Assembly: GCA_035772405.1 (NCBI GenBank)
Contig: JAYKKM010000439.1
Span: 8,103,501 to 8,167,500 of the forward strand
Source of the DNA: Chrysogorgia sp. JL179-B06
Lineage: Eukaryota; Cnidaria; Anthozoa; Scleralcyonacea; Chrysogorgiidae
Direction: 5' to 3'
DNA length: 64,000 nt
Made by a program: the position numbers and the translations under genes. This document shows positions 1 to 13,350 of this stretch, piece by piece (position 1 is the stretch's first letter; every line of letters begins with the position of its first letter). A model generated the notes under the pieces. The model saw only the letters and a program-made list of their open reading frames with translations. It searched no databases and had not been told where the DNA came from.

Positions 1-284
1 CGATTTAAATTGGTCGAATTTGTTAAATGGCTTCGTGGATAATATATTTAACTTCCACTCGCGCCTTCGCCACCTTGACGAATACTCGCTTTCGAACTGT
101 TGAAAATCTATTCCGTTGAAGTTTGTTGACATATGGAGTCCCGCACGTTTGAAATATCACACATGCACAGAACGGACAGGACGGATTTAATTAATGTAAA
201 ATAACACAGTGTAAGTTAGCCCAGTGTAAGTTAGTCCTAACACTAAGAACCGAAGTGTTTTTACAAAACTGCTAGCATGGCACA

Positions 285-790
285 TTACATTTGATTTGCA
301 GTGATTTGATTTTTGTTAAACTAGCATTTTTATATTTTCATAAAATTTGGGTTTAATAATTAATACAATATAACCAAATAAAAACTTTAATGCGAGCATA
401 AAGCGAACAAAGCGGCAAGCGGGAGCGGAGATAAGACCCTGGGTACGAGGTCCGCCCCCCCCCCCCACGATGCTCCGATGAATAGGATATATTTTATTTT
501 ATGGTTATGACAAGAGTTTTTATTTGGATTATGGTTAGGGTTTTTGTTCTTGTAAAGCTTCTGAATCTCGAGAAAATAACCTTGATGTGTCTATGACGTG
601 GTCTGTGTCCACTGTGTACACAAAGATGCCAATTAAAATTGATTTGCAGTCACTTGGTTTTTGTTAAACTAGCATTTTTCCTAACATCTGTATTTAATAA
701 TTAATACAATATAACAAAATAAAAACTTGAAATCTAACATAAAACGAACAACTGAATGGCACACGCAATTCCCCAACCTCGTACCCAGGG
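285..790 (+). repeat. Direct duplication with CCCTGGGTACGAGG ends
   Basis: 285-400 and 640-745 are near copies (GATTTGATTTTTGTTAAACTAGC and AATTAATACAATATAAC). ACCCTGGGTACGAGG at 437 and its inverse at 778 look like transposon ends; the same end is seen at 48464 and 49620. Confidence 0.5.
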
Positions 791-799
791 TCTTAGCTC

Positions 800-1600
800 C
801 GCTCCCCACGATGCTTGTGAGACCTCAAAGAATCATGGGATACAATACACCACGCGGCCATTTCGAAATGTTCGAACGGGAACTTGAAGTTTCTTGGTCT
901 TTGATCGTTATATTTCGATATTTAATTTGAATTTCTTGGCTGTATTTTGTGATGGTTTTCAAAAGGACTCGTTGCTTTCCGAATCATGGGCTGTAGACGA
1001 AGATTGTCGTCAGAATTTTGAAGGTACGTCCGTATAAAGTCACATTCAGTTTAATCATTTTATATTTGTATATCATTTGAGACTGTGCGAGTCAGCAACT
1101 AGCTATTAGATAAGCTGTTTAATATGCGCATTTATTTATTCCCTGTTCTTATTCAATTATTTGTTTTCATACGTATTGTAATCAAAGGATTGGATGGTTA
1201 TTTCAGAGGTTAATAATTGAGTTGTGTTTGCCTTTTGTTCGGCTGACAATTTGGTTTGAATCACACTTAAAGTTTGAGATAAATACTCATATTTTGACGT
1301 AGATAGTTGTTATATTTTTCCAGATTCGATTTTAGCGAAGGCTTTACTATCAGCTTAACATACTTTGAAATTATTTATATCAAAGTTTGCAATATTGGCA
1401 TTGCCAATTCAATTGGTAAGTTTGTTTTTCTCATGCAAGCCATACTGCTTCTAGTTTCTACTGGTGCATACACGTCTGTTGTAGGTGACATCAAGAAAAT
1501 ATTATTGGCATACTGCACAGTTTGTAGTTACTTCATACATCATGTGTGTTCATATACTATAATACCTTTACTGTATCATCAGCATCTCACTCTAGCATGA
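800..1600. other. No supported gene
   Basis: AT-rich sequence. Short open frames lack protein-like composition. Nothing recognised. Confidence 0.6.
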
Positions 1601-1605
1601 GTGTT

Positions 1606-2440
1606 GAGCAAAGTTGTAAAGGTTTTGCTGTGCAAGCTGTGTTAAGTTGTCAAAACTCTGAGCACCAGACAGGATTCGAACCAGTAACCTTCTGAACGCT
1701 AGACAGACGCTCTAACCATTGAGCCACTGGAACTCAGGTGGCAGAGCAAGGTTAATTACGGTATTTAAACCCTGGCACGAGTCTTGCCGTTATCACAAAT
1801 ACTTGTTGGACTACAAGTCGTTGTTGTGACAGTTAATTTCCAGTTAAAGTTAGGTAGTTGCAGCTTGATGTTTGTAAAGTTGTAAAGGTTTTGCTGTGCA
1901 AGCTGTGTTAAGTTGTCAATACTCAGAAAAACTCTGAGCACCAGACAGGACTCAAACCTGTAACCTTCTGAACGCTAGACAGAATCTCTAACCATTGAGC
2001 CACTGGAACTCAGATGCCAGAGCATTAGGTTAATTACGGTATTTAAATCCTGGGACGAGTCTTGCCGTTATCACAAATAACACAGCTTGCACAGCAAAAC
2101 CTTTACAACTTTACAAACATCACGCTGCAACTATACCTAACTTTACTAACAACATTTAACTGGAAATTGACTGTCACAACAACGACTTGTAGTCCAACAA
2201 GTATTTGTGATAACGGCAAGACTCGTCCCAGGGTTTACATACCGTAATTAACCTTGCTCTGCCGTCTGAGTTCCAATGGCTCAATGGTTAGAGCATCTGT
2301 CTAGCATTCAGAAGGTTACAGGTTTGAGTCCTGTCTGGTGCTCAGAGTATTGACAACTTAACACAGCTTGCACAGCAAAACCTTTAAAACTTTACAAACA
2401 TCAAGCTGCAACTACCTAACTTTACTAACAAAATATGAGC
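1606..2440. mobile_element. Three tRNA-derived SINE copies, two minus and one plus
   Basis: Each has a tRNA-like head (minus 1660-1735, minus 1936-2011, plus 2268-2343) and a shared body with GCACAGCAAAACCTTTACAA and AACGGCAAGACTCGTCCCAG. Heads contain A-box TGGCTCAATGG and B-box GGTTCGAATCC (varied). The 2nd and 3rd copies face each other. Confidence 0.75.
1660..1735 (-). tRNA. tRNA-like SINE head, Ala-like anticodon loop
   Basis: Folds roughly as a cloverleaf: 7-bp acceptor with one mismatch, A-box, anticodon loop CTAGCGT (AGC) with one stem mismatch, B-box GGTTCGAATCC. Context is a SINE, so a working tRNA gene is unlikely. Confidence 0.4.
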
Positions 2441-3343
2441 AGTTAAATGTATGTGATATGCCAGGTGTAAGTATAATCACAATTTGAGTTATATAAATTG
2501 CATATATTACAATGGGGCAAGAACCGAACGCCACTCAGTTCCTGTATATAGTGAATTATGGATTCTACTGTATGTCTGATTGTTTTAGTTCCTGCCTAAT
2601 CTCCATAAACAACTTTTTATTGTTTATCTTTTCTGGCAAATGTGAACATTTATTAACCTCGACAAATTATATTCCTCGAAGCTTAATAGGGCAGCAGCTT
2701 ATACATAATTTTTATTTTTAATATTTTTAGGACTTTAATATATTTTTATAATAGTTATCTATCAATTGTAAATTTAAGAGTGTAATTTTAAGATTTATCT
2801 ACTTAGGTTACTACCATATTGTAAAGTGCTAATGGGTTATAGGGAATTAGCAATATAGAAATTCTCATTATTATTATTGTTATTATTATTATTATTGTAG
2901 TTGTCTCAAGGGTACTTTAAGAACAATGCTCACATAAATTTCATACAATGGTACCCAGCATGCACAATGCTTGAGTTACCGTCCATGATTAAACTTACTC
3001 AACATAATACAATTCTTAACATTTTTTAAATTGACATTTAAAGCATTTATTTACTAAAATATAATATTGATTTCAGGATTTTCTTGACTTAATTCAACAG
3101 TCCCCATATGGAGATAGCCAAACAAGTATGTGCCTTATTTGGGAACTTCCTGTGATTATCATACATGACAGAAAAAAGAAAATAAAGACATTCTGCTTTA
3201 TACCGTGTGAAAGTCCTCTTTATAATTGGTTAGTATCTAATGTATTGTGAAATTTGAATTTCTGTATTATATTTTTGCATATTGTGTACATGACAGTCAT
3301 GTCCTAATTAGCTCTGGAAGATGCCATTTAGTAGAAGGGTTAA
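2440..3343. other. No supported gene
   Basis: AT-rich; contains an (ATT)n tract near 2866-2896. Nothing else recognised. Confidence 0.6.
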
Positions 3344-3764
3344 AGTGCCTATTCAGCCTGTGCGGGTTTTACATATTCGTAATCTTTGGGTTCTACCAAA
3401 AAGAAATGTAGTATATCTTGTTGTTCAAAAATTGCATCTTCATGCATTTCCCCCTGCTAAAGTTCACAGGAAGTGACGTCAACACAGGGACACATAATAT
3501 TTTGCGGTGTTATTCAACAGTGAATGTTATTGAGTGAATTTTGTCTAAACAGGCTGTTTAAAGTTCAAAGCCAAACTTTCGCTGTATTTCATTGCTGAAT
3601 CACTTCGCAAAATATTGCGTGTCCCTGTGTTGACGTCACTTCCTGTGAACTTTAGCAGGGGAAAAGGGCATGAAGATGAAATATGCAAATGACAAGATAT
3701 TGTATAATTTTTCTCATGAGAATCCAAAGATCCTAAATATGTAAAATCCCCACAGGCTGGCACT
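3344..3764. mobile_element. TTAA-type MITE, copy a
   Basis: AGTGCC...GGCACT inverted ends flanked by TTAA on both sides. The body is a near-perfect palindrome with TGACGTCA-like sites. TTAA target sites point to piggyBac or Kolobok transposases. Confidence 0.7.
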
Positions 3765-4625
3765 TTAACAGCTCTGTGACATCTCATACCATACATCCAC
3801 AATAGATCCTAAATTATCTTTTGTGGCAAATGACTGTCTAGTCAAATGACTATACCCTACCTAAAGGATAAAATGCCTTTACTAATAAGTAGCTAGCTGC
3901 CTTAAGACACTGAAAATTTGCCCTCACCACCACTAGGCCTGTAGGGTCATCAGAGACTTCAAAAAGTTTATTTTTCTCATGCAAGCCATACTGTTTCTAC
4001 TGACCTGTACAAGTCTGTTGTGTATGTTTTACAATATAATGAGTTGACATCAATCAAGAAATTTTCAATATATTATTAGTTACCGGTAAGGGTTGACAAC
4101 TCTGTGACAACTCATAACTCCATAAAAATACAAGTTGGTATGGGCTAACTAAGTAGCCACAATAGATTCTGAATTATCTTTAATTAGCATTGTTATTAAA
4201 ATTGCAATAATTTGAACCTGTGGCAAATGACTACGAAGTTATAGCTGATATTAAACATGTGAAAAGGAAATTTGAAATGGCCCTGACATTGTCTGATCTA
4301 TTCTGGTCATTGTAATATGTTAATTTATTATGTGCCAAACTGCACGATTAGGATGTTAAATTAAATAGCATTAAACATTTGGTCACTTGTAGACACTAAG
4401 ACAGTATGTCTCTACAGGAAGGATATTGGCTAAAATCCTGCTCTCCCTTGAAATATTTGATTTTTATATTACATTAACCAGTAAAGCAATCATGCATCAA
4501 AATGCTGCCATGCAGTTGATGTTAAGAACTTTTTACATATTTAACATCAGCAAATGACCCCTGGGGGTTAGGCTAACTAGGTTTGCCACAGGTTCAAATG
4601 CAATTTTAGTGACCATGCTAATTAA

Positions 4626-5368
4626 AGTGCCTATAACATCTGTGGGGATTTAACATATTTGTAATCTGTGGATTCTCCTGAGATAAATTGTAATAATAAT
4701 AATAATAGATGGTTTATTGAATATAAAATCGCACTAATACAGTGAATTGCTTTATATTTACAACTGTTTAAAAAGGTCTTAAAAAAGGTCATATTGAAAA
4801 AGTTTACAAACAAATAATAGAATACCGGGGAACTGGAACCGGTTTACAATTAGAAACAAAATTTACTAAAGTTTAACATAGAACTTATAGTCAAGATGTA
4901 ATTAAGTCATTTATGCATCTCGTCATGGCGGGAAAAAAGCTGCGGTTACAACGGTCAGTATTGCATTGGTAAAGAGAAAGTCGATCAACACTACCACGTA
5001 ATTTTCGGCGATGTGCTTCATATGTCGTCGGTGGAATCAAAGTAGCCAAAGGAGAAGATGGTGTCGATTGTATTTTTTTTAAAGTTTTGAGGCACAGCTT
5101 TTGTCTGTTATCAGAAAGACGTGGTAATATATCTTGTCAGCTGAAAATTTCATCTTCATAGACCGTTTTGCTGTTAAAGTTGACGGAAATGACGTCATAT
5201 CGGGAATCTGTCTACATGAAAACATCTTTACATATGCCCGATTTGACGTCATTTCCGTCAACTTTAACAGCAAAAAAGTCTATGAAGCTGACAAGATATA
5301 TTACAATTTATCTCACGAGAATCCATAGATTACAAATATGTTAAATCCCCACAGACGTTATAGGCACT
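4626..5368. mobile_element. TTAA-type MITE, copy b, with a nested palindrome
   Basis: Ends AGTGCCTATAACATCTGTGG and its inverse, TTAA on each side (4622, 5369). Inner arms carry GTTAAAGTTGACGGAAATGA twice in opposite orientation (about 5175 and 5265). Related to 43962-44250. Confidence 0.7.
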
Positions 5369-5372
5369 TTAA

Positions 5373-6450
5373 AGATAATTTAGGATCTATTAAAATGTTT
5401 AATGCTATTAATTTTACATCCCAATTGTGCAGTAAATGGTTACAATTTGGCACAAAACTAGCTACTGTGACAAATCATAAAACCAGAAATATATCAGTTG
5501 GTATGCGCATACCAACTGATATATTTCTGGTTTTATGATTTGTCACAGTAATGTAATATGCAAGTTACAGTAGCTAGTTTTGTGCCAAATTGTGACCATT
5601 TACTGCACAGTTGGATGTAAAATTAATAGCATTAAACATTTGGTAACCTGTAGACAGTGTTTTCTACAGGAAGGATATTGGCTAAAATCCTGCTCTCCCT
5701 GGAAGATTTGATTTTCTTTATCTATGCAATGATAATTTAAAAACCAAAGCAATCATCATAAGCATTGATGCATGTGTACTTATGTAGGATACTTAATGAA
5801 TCTTTGTATGGTAATATTTATGTAAAGGATACATTCTATTGGCTTTTCTGTCAGAAAAATATTTATTGATTATTCCTATTGTAACACTGCAAAGTGATTT
5901 CTTAGTATAAATGTAAGTTTTCTACTTGTAAATAACTCTGCTTCAGTTGAGGAAACAGATAATATTCCTACTGGATGGTGATAAGCTGTGTCCTGCTAAT
6001 TGCATTTTAGTAATAGCAATTAGCAATTATATATATATTTTTACATTATATTTTACTTGCAGAGTTTCCACCTCTGCAAACTCTCTGAAAATGCTATTAC
6101 TGTAAAAGTACAATATAAGGTGCTTACAGCTAAACTTAATCTTAATTGGCTTTTTTACTCTTGTGTTGTAGAATGATACCGACATTGACATTTTGAGTAA
6201 AGTGAAGGATTGTTCATCTCCAAAACTCCTCTCAACTGGAGATATAGAAGACACTGTCTATATCCACGTCACTCATTGCAGAAGGATGGTGGTCATCAAA
6301 TTTAAGAATCAAAACATTTTAAATAGTAGAGTGCTGTGTATGCAGAATTTTGGGTATATAGTACTAACATTTAAAATACTAACATTTCGAGTGTAGCCTT
6401 TCATCAGTCTTACTTATAGTAATATCCAAGTAATGATATCATATTATAAG
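5373..6450. other. Palindrome remnant, no gene
   Basis: A hairpin at 5440-5600 (ACCAGAAATATATCAGTTGG and inverse) is centred near 5511. The rest is unremarkable AT-rich sequence. Confidence 0.55.
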
Positions 6451-6455
6451 AGTCT

Positions 6456-6490
6456 TGCTCTGACGAAGGACTCCGCTCGAAACGTCAGTA
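6456..6490 (+). ncRNA. Hammerhead ribozyme motif
   Basis: Core CTGACGA at 6460, short stem II (one base, then GGAC/GCTC, loop TCC), GAAA at 6479, minimal stem III CG, GTC cleavage triplet ending 6486. Stem I pairs TGCU with AGUA. Followed by a shared tail beginning GTCAGTATTTCGTTACTAAA. Confidence 0.6.
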
Positions 6491-6828
6491 TTTCGTTACT
6501 AAAACCCTTGGCAGTTTACCACCTTTTCACTTTGCAAAACATTTTAAATGCTGTTTTATGTTTATTGTCGGTATTTTACGCCTTTGATGCAGAATACCCC
6601 AAAGGAACTACCTGCAGTCATAGTAAAATCATATGGGTATAGAAAACGTTTTATCCAATTTGTGAACTATATTAGCTATTATATTTTATGACTTTACTAT
6701 TATAAGACGATTACATTATTTTAAGATTGCTAAATAAATTATTTGTTGTTATTTGTGTGGTGCAAAATAAAGTTAGTATAAGCAACTTTAGTCAAGATTA
6801 AAATTGATAGATTCAACCAACAACCAAT

Positions 6829-7120
6829 TTACGAATTGGTTGAATCTACCAATTTATTTCCAACCGATTTAAATCGGTTAAAAATCCGATATTTAACCGA
6901 TTTTAATCGGTTATCTCAGATTCATGCATGTGACCAATAATTATTGGTTGCAACAACCAGTATTTATTAGGTTGAAACAACCAATATTTATTAGGTTGTA
7001 ACAACCGATATTATTAGGTTAAAACAACCTAAACTATTTCGGTTGAAACAACCTAATTTTTACTGGTTCTCTCAGATTCACCCAGGTAACTGTTTTTTTT
7101 TGGTTGTTTCAACCGGTCAT
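6829..7120. repeat. Array of small palindromes
   Basis: Repeated GGTTGAAACAACC, GGTTGTAACAACC and GGTTAAAACAACC palindromes spaced about 22-26 bp, preceded by CCAACCGATTTAAATCGGTT and AACCGATTTTAATCGGTT. Each unit can fold on itself. Confidence 0.75.
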
Positions 7121-7194
7121 TTTTTACTGTGCCAGCTGGCAGAATGTAGATAATTTGAAGAGCTTTATTTTTCTTCAAATACATTTTTTGTACG

Positions 7195-7330
7195 CGTTGT
7201 TTATCCGCATTTTATCCTCATATATCCGCGTTCTATCCTCATATCCGCGTTTTATCCTCATACCGCGTTCTATCCTCATATACGCGTTCTATCCGCGTTA
7301 CTATTTTACGGAAAAAACGCGGATGGGGGA
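7195..7330 (+). repeat. Short tandem repeat around TATCCGCGTTCTATCCTCA
   Basis: Irregular 18-19-bp units with TATCCTCATA and CGCGTT. Confidence 0.6.
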
Positions 7331-8072
7331 ATAAAATTAACGCGGGTGAAACTGGAAGGATTTTATGAAAACTAAAGTGGGGTGAATGATAGTGTAGCGT
7401 TCATAGATTGTATATTACATGCTGAATTTACATAAGTGGTATTTATCAAATTAGGTGTTGAAACCTTAAGTGTTGTTCAGAGGGCGTTGTTATGAGTCTG
7501 ACACATAATGTAAATGGCGTTGTTCCTTTATAGCCTCCTCCGCATGCAGGCAACTGATCGTGGCTTCTTAGTTGTGTGTGCAATGTTTTTTCCGAATTAA
7601 ATAGCTTCCAAGGATGTGCGGGCATTGTTTTGTGCAGCCAAAACATCCATGGAAGCTATTGAACTCGGACACAATGCGGAGGAGGTTAGTTCCTTTAGTA
7701 GGCGTGCAGGTTTGCACGTAATATCGTAAGATATAAGACCAAGATTTGTATCATTAAAGAGTTCTCCATTCTGGCTCTGGGTTGTCCTGCATGTCTAGTT
7801 TTCTATTCCACAAAAATAGCGTCCGACAATTTTGGCCCAAATTATCCCTAACATAACCGTAAACCTGACCCTTAAAAACCCTAATCCTTCCCGAAGGGTC
7901 GTTACCATCCCAGCTCTCATAGAATGTTGGATAAGCGAAGTGAAATTCCTCGTGGTCCCACGTGTTCTTTCATAATATTTCTTATATCTAAAAAGCGAAC
8001 AAGCATCTATATGGCGAGTTATTTGGGAAAAAAACAAATTTAAACAAACCCGAAACAATCAAGAGGCATATT

Positions 8073-8188
8073 TAACGTTTCGAGCGGCCCTTCGTCAGAG
8101 AGTGAAACGTAAAGTGAATATATAACTGAGTGATTATTTCACTTTATGTTTCACTCTCTGACGAAGGGCCTTCGCTCGAAACGTTAGA
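8073..8188. ncRNA. Inverted pair of hammerhead motifs
   Basis: Plus copy 8155-8188: core CTGACGA, stem II GGGC/GCTC with loop CTTC, GAAA, CG, TU, stem I UCU/AGA. Minus copy 8073-8101 has the same core with a shortened stem II loop and one stem I mismatch. The two face each other around a 50-bp AT-rich centre, with GAGAGTGAAAC arms. Confidence 0.6.
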
Positions 8189-8609
8189 TTACTTACACGC
8201 TATTTCGGCAGTACACCAACCTTTTTATACATTTTGATTTGTATTTCTACACTCAGCCTATGCAGCACAACACGTTTTATCACTTATTTAAACGCATCTA
8301 TGACTAGTAAGTGACTTTACGCGAATGTCCTATGGCAAATTCAGAAATGCTTAACAACATTTATGGTTATAAATATATGGTTATATCTAGTAAGATTTGT
8401 TGTTATTAACTTTTATATTCTTACATTATAGTTTTAGTATTTGTTGAATATGTATTTTATTTTTGGATAGGGAGTAACCCTCGCTGTGACAATTTTATTG
8501 TATTTTTTTTTTTAGTCACAGTGTAAGCTTTGTAAATAAATAAATAAATAATATATACAGTATATTACGGTGGGCTGGCCATGCATATATGCAATGCGCA
8601 TTTAATAGT

Positions 8610-8700
8610 TTCAGTCGACAAATATATTTTGTCGGTCGACAAATGTATTTTGTCAGTCCACAAATGTATTTTGTCAGTCCACAAATATATTTTGTACGTT
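8610..8700 (+). repeat. 21-bp tandem repeat
   Basis: Four units of GTCCACAAATGTATTTTGTC type; each unit is itself partly palindromic (GACAAA...TTTGTC). Confidence 0.75.
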
Positions 8701-8989
8701 GTTGCGATTGATATTTCGAAATCCCGAATAACGTCGTTTGCCTTGTGGAAGTATCTGTCGTTGTGACTATCGATCACAAAATCGAATTTACTGGTTCAGG
8801 ATTGACAGTTTGCCATGTATAATTTCTTCTGCATGAACGCTCTTCTTCTGTATACTAAATACTAAATATTTACATATTTTGAATTTCACGACGAACATGT
8901 CACCGCACCAAACAAAGTATACCACGAGGAATTTCACTCCGCTTACCCAACATTCTATGAGAGCTGGGATGGTGTACGGACCGTTTACG

Positions 8990-11900
8990 AAAGGGAAAAT
9001 TGCGTCGGCGACTCAGCCACGCTTATCAGGTTATCATAATTTGTGTATTCAGTTATCACTGCAAACTCATATGTCTATGTCTTGTACAAGAGATGTTATT
9101 ATTCTCATATACAATCTTTCAGTAGAGCACTTGATAATAGCAAATGTTAACCACTTGTTGGTGTTTGCAATAGTTCAGTGCTATTGTATATCAAAGGAGT
9201 AAACAATGATTGAAATTATACAGTTTGCGGATGTTACACAAGGAAGGTTATCAACTCACAAATGAAAAATATCGTTTGAGTATTGGCTTATACCTGTTCA
9301 GTTCTGATTTGCACTGGTCTGTTTAAATAATGGTGAACGAAGAGTTGACCTCCTCTATACAATACAGCAATTCCACGCAAAGTTTATATTGGTTTTACTT
9401 CATCAATGCGATACCAGGGATGCTTCTAAATAAACTTCCAGGATAATGTTTCTAAATTTACTTTCTGAAACTGTTGAACCAATGAGGTCTCGGATCTTAA
9501 TACTAATTCTATAATCTACTATTACAATGTTATGATGAAAAAGTCGGGGTTACATAATATTCACAATTAAACACCTTGTGCATGGTATTCTTTAACACTT
9601 TTAAACATAACGAACATTTACCAGCTGTCCTTACCTGTGCTTTTTGTTTTGGCTACCAAAGATTTCTTTTGCATACCAATCTGTATATATCTGTTATTAT
9701 GGATCACGTATATGACGAATAAGATGCAAAAGTATACCGCGGATTTTCAATCAGTTGATTGGATTTGTCTGATCAGACTGAACTGTCGGTTGACTCAATT
9801 AGTTAAGTAGACATGCTGGGTGGATTAAGATATTATGGTCTCTTGGCATGCCATCCACGCCCACTCTTGACATATGCATGTCATTATGCGGAATTTCTTA
9901 AAAGTCCGTAAAGTCAAGGTGGTTTATGAGCATATGTGTTACCTCAGAATTATTGCGATGGAAGAACATGCAAGCGAGAATCTCAGGCGCAATACGCGAA
10001 GAGCAATACATGGACAGCAATGGTTTTAAACATAATTTATAGAAAGTTTTTAATTAAATATAGCTACAAACAAAGATTAACGTGTTGCGACGAATTACCA
10101 ATGTTTTCATTATTACCAATTACCAATGTATATTCATATTTTAATAAAATGGCTTTGCTTCGAGATAATCTAATTGTCGCGTGTTCATTTTTATCCCGGG
10201 TTTTTGTTCCGGTTTTAATTTCTCTTGTATTTAATTTCCCACCTCTTTGCCTTACCGGGGGTATGTTCAGGCTATTCAGCAACTAAGCGAAAAGGTGGTG
10301 AACTGCCGAAATTTTTAGAAACGAAATACTGACCTTTGGAGCGGAGCCCTTCATCAAAGTAAGACGAGATGAAATAGAATAAATAGAGCTTATATATATG
10401 CCAAGTAAAAAGTAGCCAATAAAATGCTAGCCTGTGAAGCGGCTCTGCGGGTTGGACGAAAATGCTATTTGTACAGTCGATCAACAAACAGACTGAGGGG
10501 GCCATCAAGGGTGTAATGACAGGTTCAATACTCAAGGGGACTAAAGTGCGAGAGCTAATAATAAAGTTTCTCGCAAACAAAATAACAAAAAACGTGTTTG
10601 AAATTAAATAAAATGAAAACGCTCAGGGAATGAACCACGAGGTATCAGGTCAGATAACATGGAGGCGCCTTTTAAACGCTGTGACAACTAACTATGAACA
10701 AGTATACCTAAAGAAAAAGACTTTGTGAAAGAAGTAAGCCTGTCTAGAGGAAGGTTAATCTGAACTAGGCACTCAAGATTTGTTTGTAGCTACCGACCTC
10801 CATCAATTCTCATTTCATTATATAGACAATAGACACAGACTACGTCGTAGATATATCAAAGTTATTCAGTCCCGGATTCAGAAACTTTACAGGAACCAAA
10901 ATCCTACACTGTAAAACTGTTCTCACTTATTTATATTTTTACTTATGCAGTATGTATTGGTCGTGGGTAAAAAGGTTTCGTTTCGGCAATAATTAAGCTA
11001 TTTGACAGACTTCGCTGACCTACAACCAAGTTTAGCGCGGTTTTGGAATAGTGAAACAAATAAATAACATTGGTCATATTTCTGTGCGCGTCCTCGTGTT
11101 TAATCTCTGACGGACATATCACTGACAACTGATGGCAATAACAAACATTCCTTGGCTTACTAGGCCGATTTAGTCGCCACTTGAACACCTTGGCAATAGT
11201 GTTTATGACAATCAAGCCTGGATATTAGCGTCCGGTCACGGACATTGTCCGGTACAAATTTGTCATCAAAGGTTTTGACAGTCACAAATTTGATTGTGTC
11301 GGTCATTTTGTCCGGAACATTTTTCGGTAACATTTGCTTCCAATTTCATTGCAGAATCAATTATTATTTGTTTTGAATCGATCACCGTTTCGTTTGTATA
11401 TTGAACCCCCCCTCGTTCAGACCGTGTTTCGTGTCCACATGAACTTAATTTAGTGGAGCACACGCGAGTACCCGCGAGTGCTTCTGGTGTTTATATAAGG
11501 CACTTTTAAAATGCTTTACTTATATAAATATAGGTTCGACGATAGCATAGCCATGGATAAATATTATTCGGCCATATATAATGATATTCGAAATGAGAAT
11601 TGATGGAGATCGGTAGGCTATACAAACAAATCTTGAGTGTCAAGCTCAAATTGGACGGTACGCGATAGCCTTCATCTAGATAGGCTTACCTAAAGTATAA
11701 AAAGAAAATAGAAATACAGTACAAAGAAATATACTTGTCACTGCATTTAAAAGGCTCCATGCGTGAACGACTGAACATAACTACCCCCTGGTAAACGAAC
11801 CTTTACCGGAGAAAAAACCCAGGAAAAATAAGGCCGCAACAAAAACCCGCGATAAAAATGAACCCGCGACAATTACCTGCGACCCGCGACAAAAACGCGC

Positions 11901-13350
11901 GACCTGCGACAATTAGATTATCTCCTTTGCTTCACTTAGATTTTGAATGATAGAACTTTAGATATCGCGGGTCTTTCGCCCTTACTTGACTAAAACGAAA
12001 GCGCGTGATATCACTCGTTTTTGTATGGATAAAATCAAATTTAATTACTTACTAATGTTTCTTCCCTACCCGGAATTTTGGCGTTTTAAATTGATCATAA
12101 TTTATATTCGGTAATAATTACGATCCGGTGCATGCACATATTTTGTATTCAGTTTACAATCTGTCTTTATAAATTGTATGTGTTGTTATATAAATATACT
12201 ATCAGTTACACGTTCCAATACTTTTTAAAGCGATAAGCATCTTAAATCTAAATACAAATACTCTCGTGATAGCTGGAAAGGATATTTTGTTTCCAGATGT
12301 GTTCCATGATTCGATATTTTAAAAATGTGCACCTTCTTTCACAGGAAACAATAGGCAGTTGATTGCCAAGGACTATGAAAATTATCATCACAAATAGCAT
12401 CATAAATTATATATAAGACTGTACATATGGTATTCCATTTTATCTATCTGTAGATTTATATATAAAAACTAAATATCATAAACACTTGTCTTGCGATTCT
12501 GAAAGCATTAATGTAGTTTCATTTCATTACACAAATCAATTCAACGAATAAACAGGGAACAGCCGTCCGTTTATTCTACAACTAGAGTAGGTACACGACG
12601 TGATACGAGCCACATGAGGCTAAACTCTCACAGTTGACAAAAGGAAACAGTAAAATCTTTATATCTTATTGACAATTAAATAAATTGATAAACACAATGA
12701 ATGGTAACTTATAACGCGAATTAGTATAACCATATTTAACTTATTTGTTCAAAATTCAAAGCAAGACCTGTGTTATGAATATCTATAATGTATACAATAA
12801 TGGAGTTATATAACTCTTTATGCATCTACATTGATTTGATCACTTATTTAAGGGCGTAAAAAATACCCGCTATATTGCTTGATTCTATAATATTTGAATG
12901 AGTCACTGAGTCTTTTCACCACTCAAAAAAACGCGTGTGATCATGAAAATGGTGTATTGGCCTAGACTCTATAAAATTTAGATTCCGTTTTGAGTTTCTG
13001 ATATGGGATTAAATATTAATTAATACTGTTTTGCCGGCTACAGGCGTTTTGGTTTTAATGCGAATTCGGTCTTTTGCGATCGATCGTTGCATGGTGGCTT
13101 CCTTCTCGAATCTATAGAGCTACGTTCACCCAACTCATGAATATGGCAAGTTGTAACCAGACTTTCCGAGCAATCATGAGTACTTGGTAGTTAATTTTGG
13201 CGTTGCTATAGTGGTAGAACTGTAGAAACGTCAACGTAATAAAAATTTACTAAAATATTTACTAACGATATAGGCTACATATCCACGGCACAGGGGCGCC
13301 CAGTGAAGCAACTCTATGGAGGGGGATTGTGGACAAAATTGTGAAACCGA
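8990..13350. other. No supported gene
   Basis: Apart from the hammerhead-like unit at 10327 and a short CCCGCGACAA-type repeat at 11830-11910, I see no exon, RNA gene or clear transposon. Composition varies but no coding signal is convincing. Confidence 0.5.
10327..10362 (-). ncRNA. Degenerate hammerhead-like unit
   Basis: Minus strand TTGATGA (core C to T), stem II GGGC/GCTC kept, CAAA in place of GAAA. Same shared tail (GTCAGTATTTCG, GGCAGTTCACCACCTTTTC). Probably inactive. Confidence 0.4.

Larger units (their letters stand above)
7904..8973. repeat. 53-bp inverted repeats 1 kb apart
   Basis: ACCATCCCAGCTCTCATAGA at 7904 has its inverse at the end of 8921-8973. The interval holds the hammerhead inverted pair (8073-8188) and the 21-bp tandem repeat at 8610. 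Possibly the ends of one element. Confidence 0.6.

Noticed and set aside
1660..2343. Functional tRNA-Ala genes
   Set aside because: Three copies with mismatches in acceptor and anticodon stems and a shared non-tRNA body; SINE heads are the better reading.
9936..10286. 116-codon plus frame
   Set aside because: Random-looking composition, overlapped by an equally long frame on the other strand, no splice logic.
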